A stretch of 64,000 bases of DNA from Catalinimonas alkaloidigena (GTDB lineage: Bacteria; Bacteroidota; Bacteroidia; Cytophagales; Cyclobacteriaceae). The DNA lies in contig NZ_JAQFIL010000001.1 of the NCBI RefSeq assembly GCF_029504655.1, positions 7,226,001 to 7,290,000 of the forward strand. Reading direction: 5' to 3'. The translations under genes and the position numbers were made by a program. Positions 9,126-18,745 of the stretch are shown one piece after another; the first letter of the stretch is position 1, and each line of letters begins with the position of its first letter. The notes beneath the pieces were generated by a model. That model had not been told where the DNA came from. It worked only from the letters and a program-made list of their open reading frames with translations, and did no database searches.

Positions 9126-9686
9126 TTATTTAACCATTTCTTCAAGTATTCTTTTCAAATCGTTGTGAGTAATGAACTTACCTTTTTGATAACCTCTTTC
9201 ATCAAACACTTCAATATTCAGTTTTTTGACGTATTTCTTAATAGTATTAATGCTCTTGATACCATAATTTTTTTCTTTTAATATTTCTGTGAAGCTTATA
9301 TAAAAATTATGGGTAGGATCATAAGTGCTTACTATTTCCTGAACGAACTCAGGATCTTTTTCTAATTCTATATCTCTTAGCATAGCAGCAGTTTCCATGT
9401 ATTCGTCGAGAAAATAATTATCTGAGTACTTTGCTAGATTGTGAACAAAGCTTCTGATCTTCCAAGATTTTTGTTCATAGGAATCACCTACATCGAAGAT
9501 TTCAAATAATGAATTATAATGTTTAATGAACTCTATAAGAAATTCACGATACTTTTCTGCACGAAAAAATTGTATATAGACATTCCCTAAAAGCTGTAAA
9601 GCTTTGATATTATCAAGATGTTCATTTGCAGAATAAATAGTGAAGTAAGTGAGTTCAAAATTTTTAATTACCTTTTTTACCTTCAT
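9126..9686 (-). CDS. Integrase-operon partner, unknown function (186 aa)
   Basis: This 186-residue, Lys-rich soluble protein has its start codon overlapping the stop of the integrase gene (TAATG), so the two are co-translated. The C-terminal 45 residues (beginning near IKSINTIKKYVKKL) have the helix-turn-helix-like pattern of a DNA-binding tail, with a basic segment and a final amphipathic helix. Coupling to an integrase suggests a recombination directionality factor, an accessory regulator, or both. This is inference from position, and no family was recognised. Confidence 0.6.
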   Translation of the reverse strand: MKVKKVIKNFELTYFTIYSANEHLDNIKALQLLGNVYIQFFRAEKYREFLIEFIKHYNSLFEIFDVGDSYEQKSWKIRSFVHNLAKYSDNYFLDEYMETAAMLRDIELEKDPEFVQEIVSTYDPTHNFYISFTEILKEKNYGIKSINTIKKYVKKLNIEVFDERGYQKGKFITHNDLKRILEEMVK

Positions 9687-11005
9687 TACTCAGCTTTCTT
9701 TATGGAGTTATATATCTCTTCATGCTTTTCGTTTCCTTTTATCATCGATAGTGTACTCTTGTACTGATACCTTTTTCTAGCTTTTGATCGATGTCCAGTA
9801 GCAAGCCTACTTATTGTTTCATCAATCTGGGATTCATCATCTATACTAACTCTTGTAATTCGTGCCCATTTTGATGTTATATGATCGCACATCCTTTTCT
9901 TTTCTATCTTCTTAATATTTCGGTCTGCATCGTAGAATTTGACTTCTATTTCATGTGTCCAGCCTAATAATTCACCAATTTTTTTTAGCTGCAAGTTTAT
10001 ATCCTTTGCAGGTTTTTTAGGAGGTAGTTTTTCATCATACTTTTTTAAAATTTCTACACCATATCCTAAAATCGGAATATCTTTATGTTGCTTCTTATTC
10101 TTATGTTCGAAGTAGTCAAACACCCAAACTTCTCTTGCCTCACCATCGACCATGCGAAATTCTTTTCTAATATCATCCTGCTTTATTGCTAAGTAATCAT
10201 GTACCCTAAGTCCACCCATTGCAATCATTAAGACAAAATGATCTCTAGTTACTCGTAAATGTGATTGTTTTTCAGAAAATCCATCATATTGAAATAGTTC
10301 AAGAAACATAGCGTAGTCACAACCAAAGTTTTCATCAAATAGAACTACAGGTTTTATATCCTGAATATCTTCTTTTATCTCTGTCACATACTGTTTAATT
10401 TTTCTGTTTCTCCTATTATATTTTTTTACAGTATTGAAGATTCTACCAAGTCTTGACATATACGCTTCAATTGTACTTATCTTATCTAACCCTTTTGAAA
10501 TGTGGTTATAGAACCTTTCCAGCCAATCAAAATCTACATCAATTAATCTAGCATCTTTATCAAAAGACTCGATGTAATTCCGTACATTCTTTTCTGACTT
10601 TCTAGTATTAGAATTAGCAATATTTTGTAAATGAATGTCGCACCAATCCAAAAGTTTTTGATTCAAAATTACTTCCTCTGACTCTTCACTTCTCTTTACT
10701 TTTTCTGCCTGTTCTTTTTCTAACTTGATAGCTTTTTCCATCTCCAAACAGGTAGGTTCTACACCTTTATTCAGTAAAGATTTTTTCACTTTTTCCAGAC
10801 GATCAGATTCAGAACGTAAAAAAGAATTAAGGCTTTCATCATTTTTTGAAATACCTAATTCCTTATTCCAATCTTTTGCAAAAACCTTGAAATTAGTTGG
10901 AAAACGTAATCTTGGTGGTTTACCTGGGTGACGGTATTCTATTGTTATTTTCTGCTTACCTGCTTTATCCTTAAAACTTAGCAGAATTGCTTTTACATAT
11001 CCCAT
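9686..11005 (-). CDS. Tyrosine recombinase / phage-type integrase
   Basis: A 439-residue protein with the usual Bacteroidetes layout: an arm-binding N-terminal domain (1-60, with IEYRHPGKPPRLRFPT), a coiled linker, a SAM-like core-binding domain (about 115-215) and a catalytic domain. Catalytic residues that can be placed are Arg267 (GGLRVHDY), the K/H-x-x-R box as KWAR (379-382, Lys in place of the usual His), His405 (ATGHRSK) and the nucleophile Tyr413 or Tyr415 (RYQYKS). It should integrate and excise the element. Five direct repeats directly upstream may be its arm-type sites. It is first in a two-gene operon with the 186-aa protein. Confidence 0.9.
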   Translation of the reverse strand: MGYVKAILLSFKDKAGKQKITIEYRHPGKPPRLRFPTNFKVFAKDWNKELGISKNDESLNSFLRSESDRLEKVKKSLLNKGVEPTCLEMEKAIKLEKEQAEKVKRSEESEEVILNQKLLDWCDIHLQNIANSNTRKSEKNVRNYIESFDKDARLIDVDFDWLERFYNHISKGLDKISTIEAYMSRLGRIFNTVKKYNRRNRKIKQYVTEIKEDIQDIKPVVLFDENFGCDYAMFLELFQYDGFSEKQSHLRVTRDHFVLMIAMGGLRVHDYLAIKQDDIRKEFRMVDGEAREVWVFDYFEHKNKKQHKDIPILGYGVEILKKYDEKLPPKKPAKDINLQLKKIGELLGWTHEIEVKFYDADRNIKKIEKKRMCDHITSKWARITRVSIDDESQIDETISRLATGHRSKARKRYQYKSTLSMIKGNEKHEEIYNSIKKAE

Positions 11006-11033
11006 AGCTTAATTATTTACCAAATAAAAAAAG

Positions 11034-11088
11034 TCAATACACATTCAATACATGTGTATCGATACATTTTCAATACATATTCGATACA
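11034..11088. repeat. Five phased TCRATACA direct repeats upstream of the integrase
   Basis: The octamer TC(A/G)ATACA occurs at 11034, 11045, 11059, 11070 and 11081, always in the same orientation, with start-to-start distances of 11, 14, 11 and 11 bp. The near-helical phasing just upstream of the integrase start, on the attachment-site side, fits integrase arm-type binding sites. Operators for autoregulation of the operon are an alternative. Confidence 0.7.
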
Positions 11089-11198
11089 AAGAACGGGATA
11101 TTTTTAAAATTTTAACAGTAAATTTTACAATAAATATAATTATTGTCTAACATATAATACCGTAAAATAATTTTTCACTGTCAAATACTGCTTTGGCG

Positions 11199-11215
11199 GA
11201 TTCCTGCCGGAACCA
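11199..11215 (+). other. Possible attR: tRNA-like 3' tail
   Basis: The 17 bases GATTCCTGCCGGAACCA match the layout of a tRNA 3' end: T-loop G57-A-T-T, a 5-base T-stem half (CCTGC), a 7-base acceptor half (CGGAACC) and discriminator A. The bases just before them do not complete a T-arm, so this is not a full tRNA. A plus-strand terminator with no gene of its own follows. This is what integration into a tRNA 3' end leaves at the far end of an element. The intact tRNA would lie left of the window. Confidence 0.35.
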
Positions 11216-11221
11216 CTAGTC

Positions 11222-11258
11222 CCCCTTGTAAACCTTTGTATGCAAGGGGTTTGTTTTT
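11222..11258 (+). terminator. Orphan intrinsic terminator
   Basis: CCCCTTG (11222-11228) pairs with CAAGGGG (11243-11249) and is followed by TTTGTTTTT. No plus-strand gene precedes it. It may be the terminator of a tRNA separated from its gene by the element. The rest of 11006-11415 shows no gene. Confidence 0.65.
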
Positions 11259-11415
11259 GCTTCATCACCAAGCTTTTTTCCTGTTACATAAGGTCGGGTT
11301 TTATACTGCTCAAGCAATTGACGAAAACTTCATCAATCTCTCAAACAAAAAGTTTTTTCAGCAATTATGCTTGGGTGATCCTTGTAAAAAATACCTTTAT
11401 TAAACGCTCATTTTT

Positions 11416-12075
11416 ATGACTCTGAAAAAACACCTCTCTCCTCAGGCAATTCTATCAGGTATATTGATTTTTCTGGCGGCCTGTACTGCTACTTCTACCA
11501 ATATTACCGGTTCCTGGAAAAGCCCTGACCTCAATAAAAAGAATTATGACAATATTTTCGTAGCAGCCCTTACCCAGAATATGAATGCCAAAGAAATTTT
11601 GGAAGGAGAAATGGTAGCCCTGCTGGAGCAGCAAGGCATCAATGCTACTACCAGCCTAAGCTTATTTCCAAATAACTTCTCAGCTGAGCATGCCAGCGAT
11701 AAGAGGTTAATATTAGATAAAGTAAAAGCCAATGGCAATGATGCTATTCTGGCTATTTCACTGGTAGACCAGACGCATGAGAACCGTTATGTAGGAGGTA
11801 ATGATACTTATGCGCCTACGCTGGCCTATGGTTATTACAATAACTTCCATACCTACTATTCTTATAACTACAACCAGATCTATACACCCGGCTACTATTC
11901 CCTGGATAAGATTTACTATCTGGAGACGAACCTCTATGATGTAGAAAATGAGAAGCTATACTGGTCTGCCCAGTCTGATACTTACAATCCGGGAGACATA
12001 GAGTACTTTGCTGAAGACTTTTCTGTCGCCATTATCGCTCAGCTGAAAAGAGAAGGTCTGATTGAAGTGGAATAA
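11416..12075 (+). CDS. DUF4136-like lipoprotein (219 aa)
   Basis: A lipoprotein signal peptide with lipobox LAAC (Cys at about residue 23) is followed by the start ITGSWKSPDLNKKNYDNIFV, a pattern of DUF4136-type lipoproteins. The middle is tyrosine-rich (about residues 120-165) and the C-terminal part resembles LYDVENEKLYWSAQSDTY, a frequent closing motif of that family. The likely site is the inner face of the outer membrane or the periplasm. Function is unknown in the family. It is monocistronic, converges on a frameshifted thioredoxin gene, and is the first clearly chromosomal gene right of the mobile element. Confidence 0.7.
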   Translation: MTLKKHLSPQAILSGILIFLAACTATSTNITGSWKSPDLNKKNYDNIFVAALTQNMNAKEILEGEMVALLEQQGINATTSLSLFPNNFSAEHASDKRLILDKVKANGNDAILAISLVDQTHENRYVGGNDTYAPTLAYGYYNNFHTYYSYNYNQIYTPGYYSLDKIYYLETNLYDVENEKLYWSAQSDTYNPGDIEYFAEDFSVAIIAQLKREGLIEVE

Positions 12076-12089
12076 AACTATACCTGGGA

Positions 12090-13600
12090 TTATTGATTGA
12101 GCAGCGCATAAATCTGATCGGCTACCTTTCCGGAAGAGGGAGGGTCAGCTTCGGAATCTTTGATTCTGCCTTCCTGATCAATCAGAATGTACCGGGGGAT
12201 ACTGCTTAATAAATATTTTTTCCAGATAGAGGACTCTCCCTCAGGTTCATTCAACATATGCTTTCCTCTTAAGTCCGGATGCTCTTCCAGGTATTCCAGT
12301 CAGGCAGACTCATCTCTATCGATACATACAGAAAGCTCACCCCTTCCTCTTCAGCAAACTCTTTTTGTAAAGCGATAGAAGCGGGAAACTCTTGGCGGCA
12401 AGGACCACACCAGGTAGCCCATACATCTATATATACTACCTTCCCTTTGAAGTCGCTCAAAGCCAGCCTTTTTCCATCAGGCGTAGTGCCATAGAAATCA
12501 GGAGCAGGGCTGCCCGTACTGATGGCCATCCAGCGCTCATACTTTTCTTCCAGAGTTGCCAGATAAGGTGAATTGCTATTATTTCTCAGAAATTGGTGAT
12601 ATAAGCTGTCAATATCAGGAGATATGCCCTTCCTATCCATCCATGAGCTGATATTCCAGGCCAGAAAATAGTCAGGAAATTTTGCCTGATCATATTGAGT
12701 ACGGATAAGACTATCTATCATGGATGGCATTTGCTTGGGCATATTTTCTCTTTCCTCCGCACTCGTACCAAAATACAAGGGGTATGCAACAGTAGCATCC
12801 ATACTCCTCTGTAGCAATAATGCATAGTGAGGCATCTGCTTTTTTATCAGATTGGTGTCGTAAGGAACTCTTTGGTATACATTGCTAAAAGCTTCAGGCA
12901 ACTGATACTCTCCTACCGTTTCGCCATTACTTATGGCTTTCACTACAAAATTATTCTGTAACAAAAAGGCATATCTTACTTCCTCTTTCAGGACATCTAT
13001 TTCATTCCTTTTCTCCATAAGCGCTTTCATGTCAGCATCCATATCCACGCTGTCTGCATATTGCTGCAGAAAGGTTTCCATGCTAAAGCGAATAGAGTCC
13101 AGCCGATCTAAAAATGCCTGCTGCTCAAGCTGCCAGATAAGCTTGCCTACCCTTCTGAAAAATGGTTTTCTGATCAGGAATGAACGCGCCAGATAATTAT
13201 TCACTTCGGCCCCTTCGCCCTCAAAACTAAGGGTCTGTTCTGGAGCTTCACCATCTAACGTTATCATGAGAGAATCTCCCGGCTCCAGATACAGCTGATT
13301 ATTCTTAGGGTGTTCTTTCTGTGTGGGTTGATAATCCAGGGTTGCGAACAAGCTATGTTCAACTGCCATGTTCATCTTTCCTATTCCGCTGGAGTCCAGC
13401 ACTGCTTCAGCCAGTAGAACACTTTTCCCTGTGAGCATATCTATGGTCAGTACTTTTACAGTATCTGAGGCCAGATGCTTTGCCTGTAGGTGAATATTTA
13501 CATGTGAAGAAGCCTCCTCTTGGCTTGCTTTCTCTTCCTGGCAGGCAGAAAAAATAAGGAAGGAGCAAAGTGACAGCAGTAGAAAAAGTGAACTTCTCAT
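12090..13600 (-). pseudogene. TlpA-like thioredoxin lipoprotein with C-terminal frameshift
   Basis: The frame from 13600 encodes a lipoprotein (lipobox FSAC), a long helical middle domain like that of many Bacteroidetes TlpA-type proteins, and a thioredoxin domain with the redox motif WCGPC near residue 400. It stops at 12269 after SLPDWNTWKSIRT. A second frame continues the family without a gap: LEYLEEHPDLRGKHML, then a SIPRYILIDQEGRI-type strand, ending at a TAA at 12090-12092. Restoring a lost CTGG copy at about 12296-12301 would rejoin the frames (DWLEYLEEH). The domain's last strands and helix are therefore missing from the product, unless this is a sequencing error. Confidence 0.75.
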
Positions 13601-13694
13601 ATCCTAAAAATTATAATACTTATTGTTCCAGAAAACACAGCGCATAATAAGATAGAGAAACTATGAGGTATTCACAACACTAAGCTGCGGTCAC

Positions 13695-15371
13695 TTAGTC
13701 TGGCCATAGCTCTTTAAGCTCATCTGCTTTACCCAGATATTCATAGCGCTGCAAAGCAATGGGCACATTGCCATTGACCATCAGGAAATCATGAAAGTCA
13801 CGCAGACTGAAGTCATCTCCCTGTTGTATTTTGGCATCGGCCAGAAACTTCATGATCTGAATTTTACCTATCTGATAGGAAATCGCCTGTCCGGGGGTAA
13901 GGCTAAAGAAACCTGCTTCCTCTACCGCAGTTCCTCTATCCATAGGTACTATCGTTTCCAGATAATTGGCGGCTTCAGGAATGTCATAATTCCCTACTGC
14001 CAGATTCACATCAATATCCACCCGCAGAGCACGTAAGCGCATAAAGCTGTACATAATCTCCCGGGTGCGAGGCCTGTCATCCAGTAAGCCAAACTGCAAA
14101 AGCATCTCCTCTACATAAAAACCAATTCCTTCAATGGGACCGGAATCAAAAAAGCGGCGGCGAATAGGGTTATCATTCTTCCAGGAGCGTACCAACTGAA
14201 AATAATGACCGGGCACTCCTTCATGTATGATGATGGGGCGAGGGTCTTGTGCAATCGCTCTGTAAAAGTAAGGCAGGTCCCAGGACGGATCACGAATATA
14301 GCTTACCCCATCAATATCCAGCCGCGATTCGGAGGTGAGATCGTCGGTAACGCCCATATGAGCCAGAGGCGTGAGGTAAGGCGTTAGTTCTTTGTTGAGA
14401 TAGTGATTTACATCGGCAGGCACGCTCATGATGTTCATCTCCTCCATAAAATCACGAATTTCCTGCTCCTGTTCAGCCTCTTTGGCAATTTGTGCCTGAG
14501 CATTCTCAAAAATTGTGGGAGCGGGTTCATCCACATTGCGCATCTGCTCAAATACATCAAAAGCGACCGAACGACTCCATTCCATCGCCCCCATGGTCAG
14601 CAGTTCTTCGGGTGTAAATGGCATAAGGGCAATGTTCTTCAAAAAGTAATTATAGTTTTCCCTGCCTACCTCAAATGAATTGCCCATTTTGGGCATCTCT
14701 GCTTCCAGCCAGTCAGCATAGGCTACCAGGGCTTCGCCAGCCGCTTTTGTAGCTTTATCTAGTTTTTTGTGGTAAGATTTGTCAGCTACCTGTTGTAGCG
14801 CCGAATTGAGTTGGTTGAATTTCTGTTCAATCTCTTCCAGGTTGTTCAAAGCGATGACTGCTCCTCCGGCAAAAGGCTCGGTCAGATTGGCACGGGCATG
14901 TTCAAGCGTGGCCGGAATAGATTGCATGCGAAGGATGATTTCCTCCATACGTGCGTCATTCATTTCAGTATGCAATACTAGCAGTTCAAAAAGAACGCCC
15001 AATGTCTGATGTACATAGAAGTCAGGATTGCGGTAGGGGAGGCGCAGCACATTCAGCTCCCAGTTGATACGCTCTACCGCGGAGTGCAAGAGCAAAAAGT
15101 CAACACTATCTGACCTATCCCAGCCGCTCTGGTCAATCGCATCCAGCGCAGCACGGAACTGCTTATAATCCTGGTGATATTGTTGCAGAGCTTCGTGGGA
15201 ATAATCAGGCACCCAGCCCTGTGGGCGTTCCACCCGATTGATATCATCACCGCTGGCAGGCTGCATTTTGGCCCGCCAGGTAAAAAAAGTTTCGCCAAAG
15301 CTTTGCAAATCGTCGTTGGCGAATGCAAAGAGGGGAAGGAGGCTTAGGGTAAGGATTCGGACTAAGGTCAT
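13695..15371 (-). CDS. DUF885 family protein, putative periplasmic metallopeptidase
   Basis: A 558-residue protein with a short signal peptide (residues 1-18, ending AFA). DUF885 hallmarks are the HEGVPGHYFQ motif near residue 382, whose two His and Glu resemble a zinc-binding site, and a downstream EGIGFYVEEM block corresponding to the family's EGWAxYxE signature. The length is typical of the family. Members are presumed zinc peptidases or carboxypeptidases, but few have been characterised. It is transcribed in the same direction as the BNR-propeller gene upstream, separated from it by a repeat-rich intergenic stretch, and is probably not co-transcribed. Confidence 0.8.
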   Translation of the reverse strand: MTLVRILTLSLLPLFAFANDDLQSFGETFFTWRAKMQPASGDDINRVERPQGWVPDYSHEALQQYHQDYKQFRAALDAIDQSGWDRSDSVDFLLLHSAVERINWELNVLRLPYRNPDFYVHQTLGVLFELLVLHTEMNDARMEEIILRMQSIPATLEHARANLTEPFAGGAVIALNNLEEIEQKFNQLNSALQQVADKSYHKKLDKATKAAGEALVAYADWLEAEMPKMGNSFEVGRENYNYFLKNIALMPFTPEELLTMGAMEWSRSVAFDVFEQMRNVDEPAPTIFENAQAQIAKEAEQEQEIRDFMEEMNIMSVPADVNHYLNKELTPYLTPLAHMGVTDDLTSESRLDIDGVSYIRDPSWDLPYFYRAIAQDPRPIIIHEGVPGHYFQLVRSWKNDNPIRRRFFDSGPIEGIGFYVEEMLLQFGLLDDRPRTREIMYSFMRLRALRVDIDVNLAVGNYDIPEAANYLETIVPMDRGTAVEEAGFFSLTPGQAISYQIGKIQIMKFLADAKIQQGDDFSLRDFHDFLMVNGNVPIALQRYEYLGKADELKELWPD

Positions 15372-15436
15372 ATTTTCATACTTGTAATAAAATTGTGAAT
15401 TTTCAACTATAATGATCTAAGTAGCTTATTTGCTTT

Positions 15437-15525
15437 GTTACTTTTTGTCATTGTCCCGGCGGGGAACCGCACAAAAAGTAACCGCGGCGGACCGTCAAAA
15501 AAGTCTAGCGGTTTCCGCCGGGAAA
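15437..15525. repeat. Nested inverted-repeat element in an intergenic region
   Basis: GTTACTTTTTGT (15437-15448) is a perfect 12-bp inverted repeat of ACAAAAAGTAAC (15471-15482). A GC-rich arm CCCGGCGGGGAACCGC (15455-15470) pairs almost perfectly with GCGGTTTCCGCCGGG (15508-15522). Further GC-rich sequence and a partial copy (CACAAAAAGCTAG) continue to about 15600. The structure resembles a REP- or MITE-type dispersed element. No open reading frame is present. Confidence 0.65.
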
Positions 15526-15604
15526 TCTCCGAACGCTTCACCGCACATACCAATTACACGCCCGCCGGATATTCAAACCAACGCACAAAAAGCTAGCTGT
15601 TTAA

Positions 15605-18600
15605 CTATTCATGATCAAACCAGCTGATGTCGGCTGCTTCAATCTGCTGACGGTAAGCTTGCCATGCGCTTGCATAAAAGTCATCTACAGCTTGCTGAAA
15701 TTCGTCTACCAGCTTTTCAGCCTGTGCCACCAAAGCTTGGTCCTGCTCGGAAGGCTTATGCAGACGCCCCATCAGGGCATACTGGGCATCAGAAACGCTG
15801 GAGTAAGCCGTAGTTTCAAACGACTGCCAGGCGCCTACCTGCTTCTCCGGGCGCTTGCCCCTGGCCTCTTCGCTCAGCTGTTGCAATTCATCTTTGACCT
15901 GTTGAGAAAGCTTCACCAGAGCATCCGACTCCGAATAGTTCAGGGCATTCAACTGCGACTGAATCTGGTTGACCTTTTCTTCACTTTCGGCAATACTATT
16001 CAAAGCAGTACTGAGCTGAGCCGTGCTTTTGTCCAGGTGTTTGAGCAGGGCATAATGAGCAGCATCTACTTCCGGCTGCTCTTCAAAACGAGGATCGGGA
16101 ATGACTTTTACTTCAGTGGTGTCGCTACTACCTTCATAATAAAGCACAGCCTGATAAGTGCCCGGAAGTACAGGAATATCCCGGCTTTCATCGCTCACAT
16201 AAGCACCCGGAAGCTGAGCCGCCTGCTCATCCAGTTTCCAGGTGATGTAGTTTAGCCCCAAATCCAGTGCTGAGCGACCAAAAGTCTGTATAAGATTTCC
16301 TTCTTCATCATAGATTTCCGCTTTGACTTCCACGTTGGCAGCAGGTTGATCAGTGATGTAGAAAGGAATTTCTACTTTTTGGAAAGGACGGTTTTCTCCT
16401 TCAAAGGTAGTATGAAAGCCGGTCCAGATATTGCCGGGAGGGGCAATAAACAGGCCCTTCACCTGCACCACCTCATTGAGTGGCAGGGCAGTCAGTTTAT
16501 CATTCAGCTTTCCAGCCGCGGCTTCCCGCAGACTGAGCAAGTCGTCTATGATCCAGATGGCGCGCCCAAAGGTACCTACGATAAGGGCCGATTCTCTTTG
16601 CTGTATGGCCAGATCCATAGTGGAGACTGCCGGAAAGCCATTTTGAAATTGTGTCCAGCTATTACCTTCATCCATACTAATCCATAGGCCATTTTCAGTG
16701 CCCAGAAATACCAGCTTAGGCTCTACAGGGTCCTGTATCACTGCCAGCGCATAGCCTTTAACATCTGTGTCATCTACCATGCGCTCCCAGCTTTTGCCAA
16801 AATTGGTAGTACGAAAAAGATAGGGCGCATAATCACCCCGGCGATAATCGTTAACCACCATCCAGGCCGTGGCGGCATCATAGCTTGAGGCTTTGATCCG
16901 GGCAATCCAGCTGCCTTCAGGCATCCCTTTTATATTAGCAGTCAGGTTTTGCCAGCTTTGTCCACCATCCTGCGTCAGTTGTAGCTGTCCGTCATCGGTA
17001 CCTATCCAGATGGTTCCTTTATCTACCGGACTGGGGGCAATCGTCAGAATGGAATTATAAAATTCCGCTCCGGAAGCATCAATGGTCAACCCCCCATAGT
17101 CCTGCTTTTGCTTCTCAGGATTATTAGTAGTCAGGTCAGGAGAGATGATCTCCCAATTTGCCCCCTGATCAGTTGTTTTGTGTACGAACTGGCTACCGTA
17201 GTAAGCAGCATCCTGATTCCAGGGGTCACGGGCAAAGCCCGCATTCCAGTTGAAGCGTAAGCGGGTATCCAAATCAGTAGCCTGCGGTTTGATGCTTTGG
17301 TAGTAACCTGTGAGCTTATCATAGCGGAAAAGGTCACCATTCTGGGCAGTCCCGTAGCCGAAGCGAGAATTGGTGGAGTCAGGTGAAATGTAAAAACCAT
17401 CTCCTCCCACCAAATACTGCCAGTAGAGCGTACGTATGCCTCCTCTCTTCCAAACATAGCCCGGCCCCGACCAGTTGCCATTATCCTGCATGCCGCCGTA
17501 TACATTGTAAGGCATATCATTATCCACATTAATATGGTAAAACTGGGCCACCGGAATGGTTTCGGGAAAATACCAGCTCCTGCCATGATCATGGGTAATA
17601 CCCAGGCCACCATCTCCTCCAATGATGAAGAAAGTAGGGTCGTTAGGATCTACCCAGAAAGCATGAAAATCTGCATGTATGCCTTTGGTCTCATCGGCAG
17701 GAATCATAGGAATGGAGTCAAAACTTTGCCCCCCATCATAGCTCAATGTCAGAGGTTGGTAAATGTTGTAAAGCCTGTTCTGATCCTGAGGGTCTACTGC
17801 TAAATCCTGGAAGTAGAAAGGACGGTTGTTGGTATAGCGAGGGTTGTCATTGATCATTTCCCAATGTTTTCCTCCATCATCACTGCGGTAGAGCGCGTTT
17901 TTTTCAGCTTCTATTTTAGCATAAATGCGGTCAGGGTTACTGGGAGCAATGGCGATGCCGATACGTCCCAGTTCCCCGGCAGGCAATCCGTTTTCTTTAC
18001 CCAACTGCTGCCAGTTATCCCCCCCATCATAGGTGGCGTATAAGCCTGAGCCGGGGCCTCCGGAGGTAAAGCTATAAGGCGTACGCCGGTGCTCGTACAT
18101 AGCAGCAAAAATCTTATTGGGATTCTCCGGGTCCATCACCATATCCGCCACGCCCGACTGTTCGTTGGTATAGAGAATTTTCTCCCAGCTTTCTCCGCCA
18201 TCGGCAGTCTTGTAAACGCCTCTGTGCTCCCCGGGCGTAAAAGGATCGCCCATCACGCCTACATAGACTACATCGCCATCATGAGGGTCAATGAGAATAC
18301 GGTGGATGGTTTTGGACTCCTCTAAACCTACAAACTGCCAGCTTTCTCCACTATCTATACTTTTGAACAAACCCTGACCGAGGTTCATAGAGTTGCGGGG
18401 GTTCCCTTCGCCTGTACCCACCCATACCACTGAGGGATTGTCCTGCTGAACCGCTACCGCGCCTATATTCATGGTGGGCTGATCGTCAAAAATACTTTTC
18501 CAGGCAGTGCCTCCGTTTTCAGATTTCCAAACTCCACCGGAAGCGGCACCTACATAAATGACCTTGGTAGGATGATCCACTACTGCATCTATGGCGGTAA

Positions 18601-18745
18601 TTCTTCCGCTCATATTGGCCGGGCCTACATTACGGATGTTCAGGTTTTTGAAGTGCTCCGGCTGAAAGGTTTGGGCAAATGAGATACATAATGTAGTAAA
18701 CCAACATAAAGCCAGGAAGAATAAAACACGAAAAGTAAAGGGCAT
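15605..18745 (-). CDS. Secreted VPS10/BNR beta-propeller protein (1046 aa)
   Basis: A signal peptide (residues 1-25, ending SFAQ) is followed by two sortilin/VPS10-type propellers built of BNR/Asp-box repeats. Examples are GVWKSENGGTAWKS, GLFKSIDSGESWQ and LYRSDDGGKHWE between residues 60 and 720. The C-terminal third (from about 770) has Ig-like strands and a helical tail containing YALMGRL and PSEQDQALV segments. This architecture is common in Bacteroidetes and is often annotated as a glycosyl hydrolase, but no catalytic residues are evident. It is probably exported and binds peptides or glycans. No partner gene is obvious. Confidence 0.8.
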   Translation of the reverse strand: MPFTFRVLFFLALCWFTTLCISFAQTFQPEHFKNLNIRNVGPANMSGRITAIDAVVDHPTKVIYVGAASGGVWKSENGGTAWKSIFDDQPTMNIGAVAVQQDNPSVVWVGTGEGNPRNSMNLGQGLFKSIDSGESWQFVGLEESKTIHRILIDPHDGDVVYVGVMGDPFTPGEHRGVYKTADGGESWEKILYTNEQSGVADMVMDPENPNKIFAAMYEHRRTPYSFTSGGPGSGLYATYDGGDNWQQLGKENGLPAGELGRIGIAIAPSNPDRIYAKIEAEKNALYRSDDGGKHWEMINDNPRYTNNRPFYFQDLAVDPQDQNRLYNIYQPLTLSYDGGQSFDSIPMIPADETKGIHADFHAFWVDPNDPTFFIIGGDGGLGITHDHGRSWYFPETIPVAQFYHINVDNDMPYNVYGGMQDNGNWSGPGYVWKRGGIRTLYWQYLVGGDGFYISPDSTNSRFGYGTAQNGDLFRYDKLTGYYQSIKPQATDLDTRLRFNWNAGFARDPWNQDAAYYGSQFVHKTTDQGANWEIISPDLTTNNPEKQKQDYGGLTIDASGAEFYNSILTIAPSPVDKGTIWIGTDDGQLQLTQDGGQSWQNLTANIKGMPEGSWIARIKASSYDAATAWMVVNDYRRGDYAPYLFRTTNFGKSWERMVDDTDVKGYALAVIQDPVEPKLVFLGTENGLWISMDEGNSWTQFQNGFPAVSTMDLAIQQRESALIVGTFGRAIWIIDDLLSLREAAAGKLNDKLTALPLNEVVQVKGLFIAPPGNIWTGFHTTFEGENRPFQKVEIPFYITDQPAANVEVKAEIYDEEGNLIQTFGRSALDLGLNYITWKLDEQAAQLPGAYVSDESRDIPVLPGTYQAVLYYEGSSDTTEVKVIPDPRFEEQPEVDAAHYALLKHLDKSTAQLSTALNSIAESEEKVNQIQSQLNALNYSESDALVKLSQQVKDELQQLSEEARGKRPEKQVGAWQSFETTAYSSVSDAQYALMGRLHKPSEQDQALVAQAEKLVDEFQQAVDDFYASAWQAYRQQIEAADISWFDHE

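Noticed and set aside
11160..11250. A tmRNA or complete tRNA gene
   Set aside because: Only a 3' tRNA-like tail and a terminator are present; the 5' part and anticodon arm are missing.
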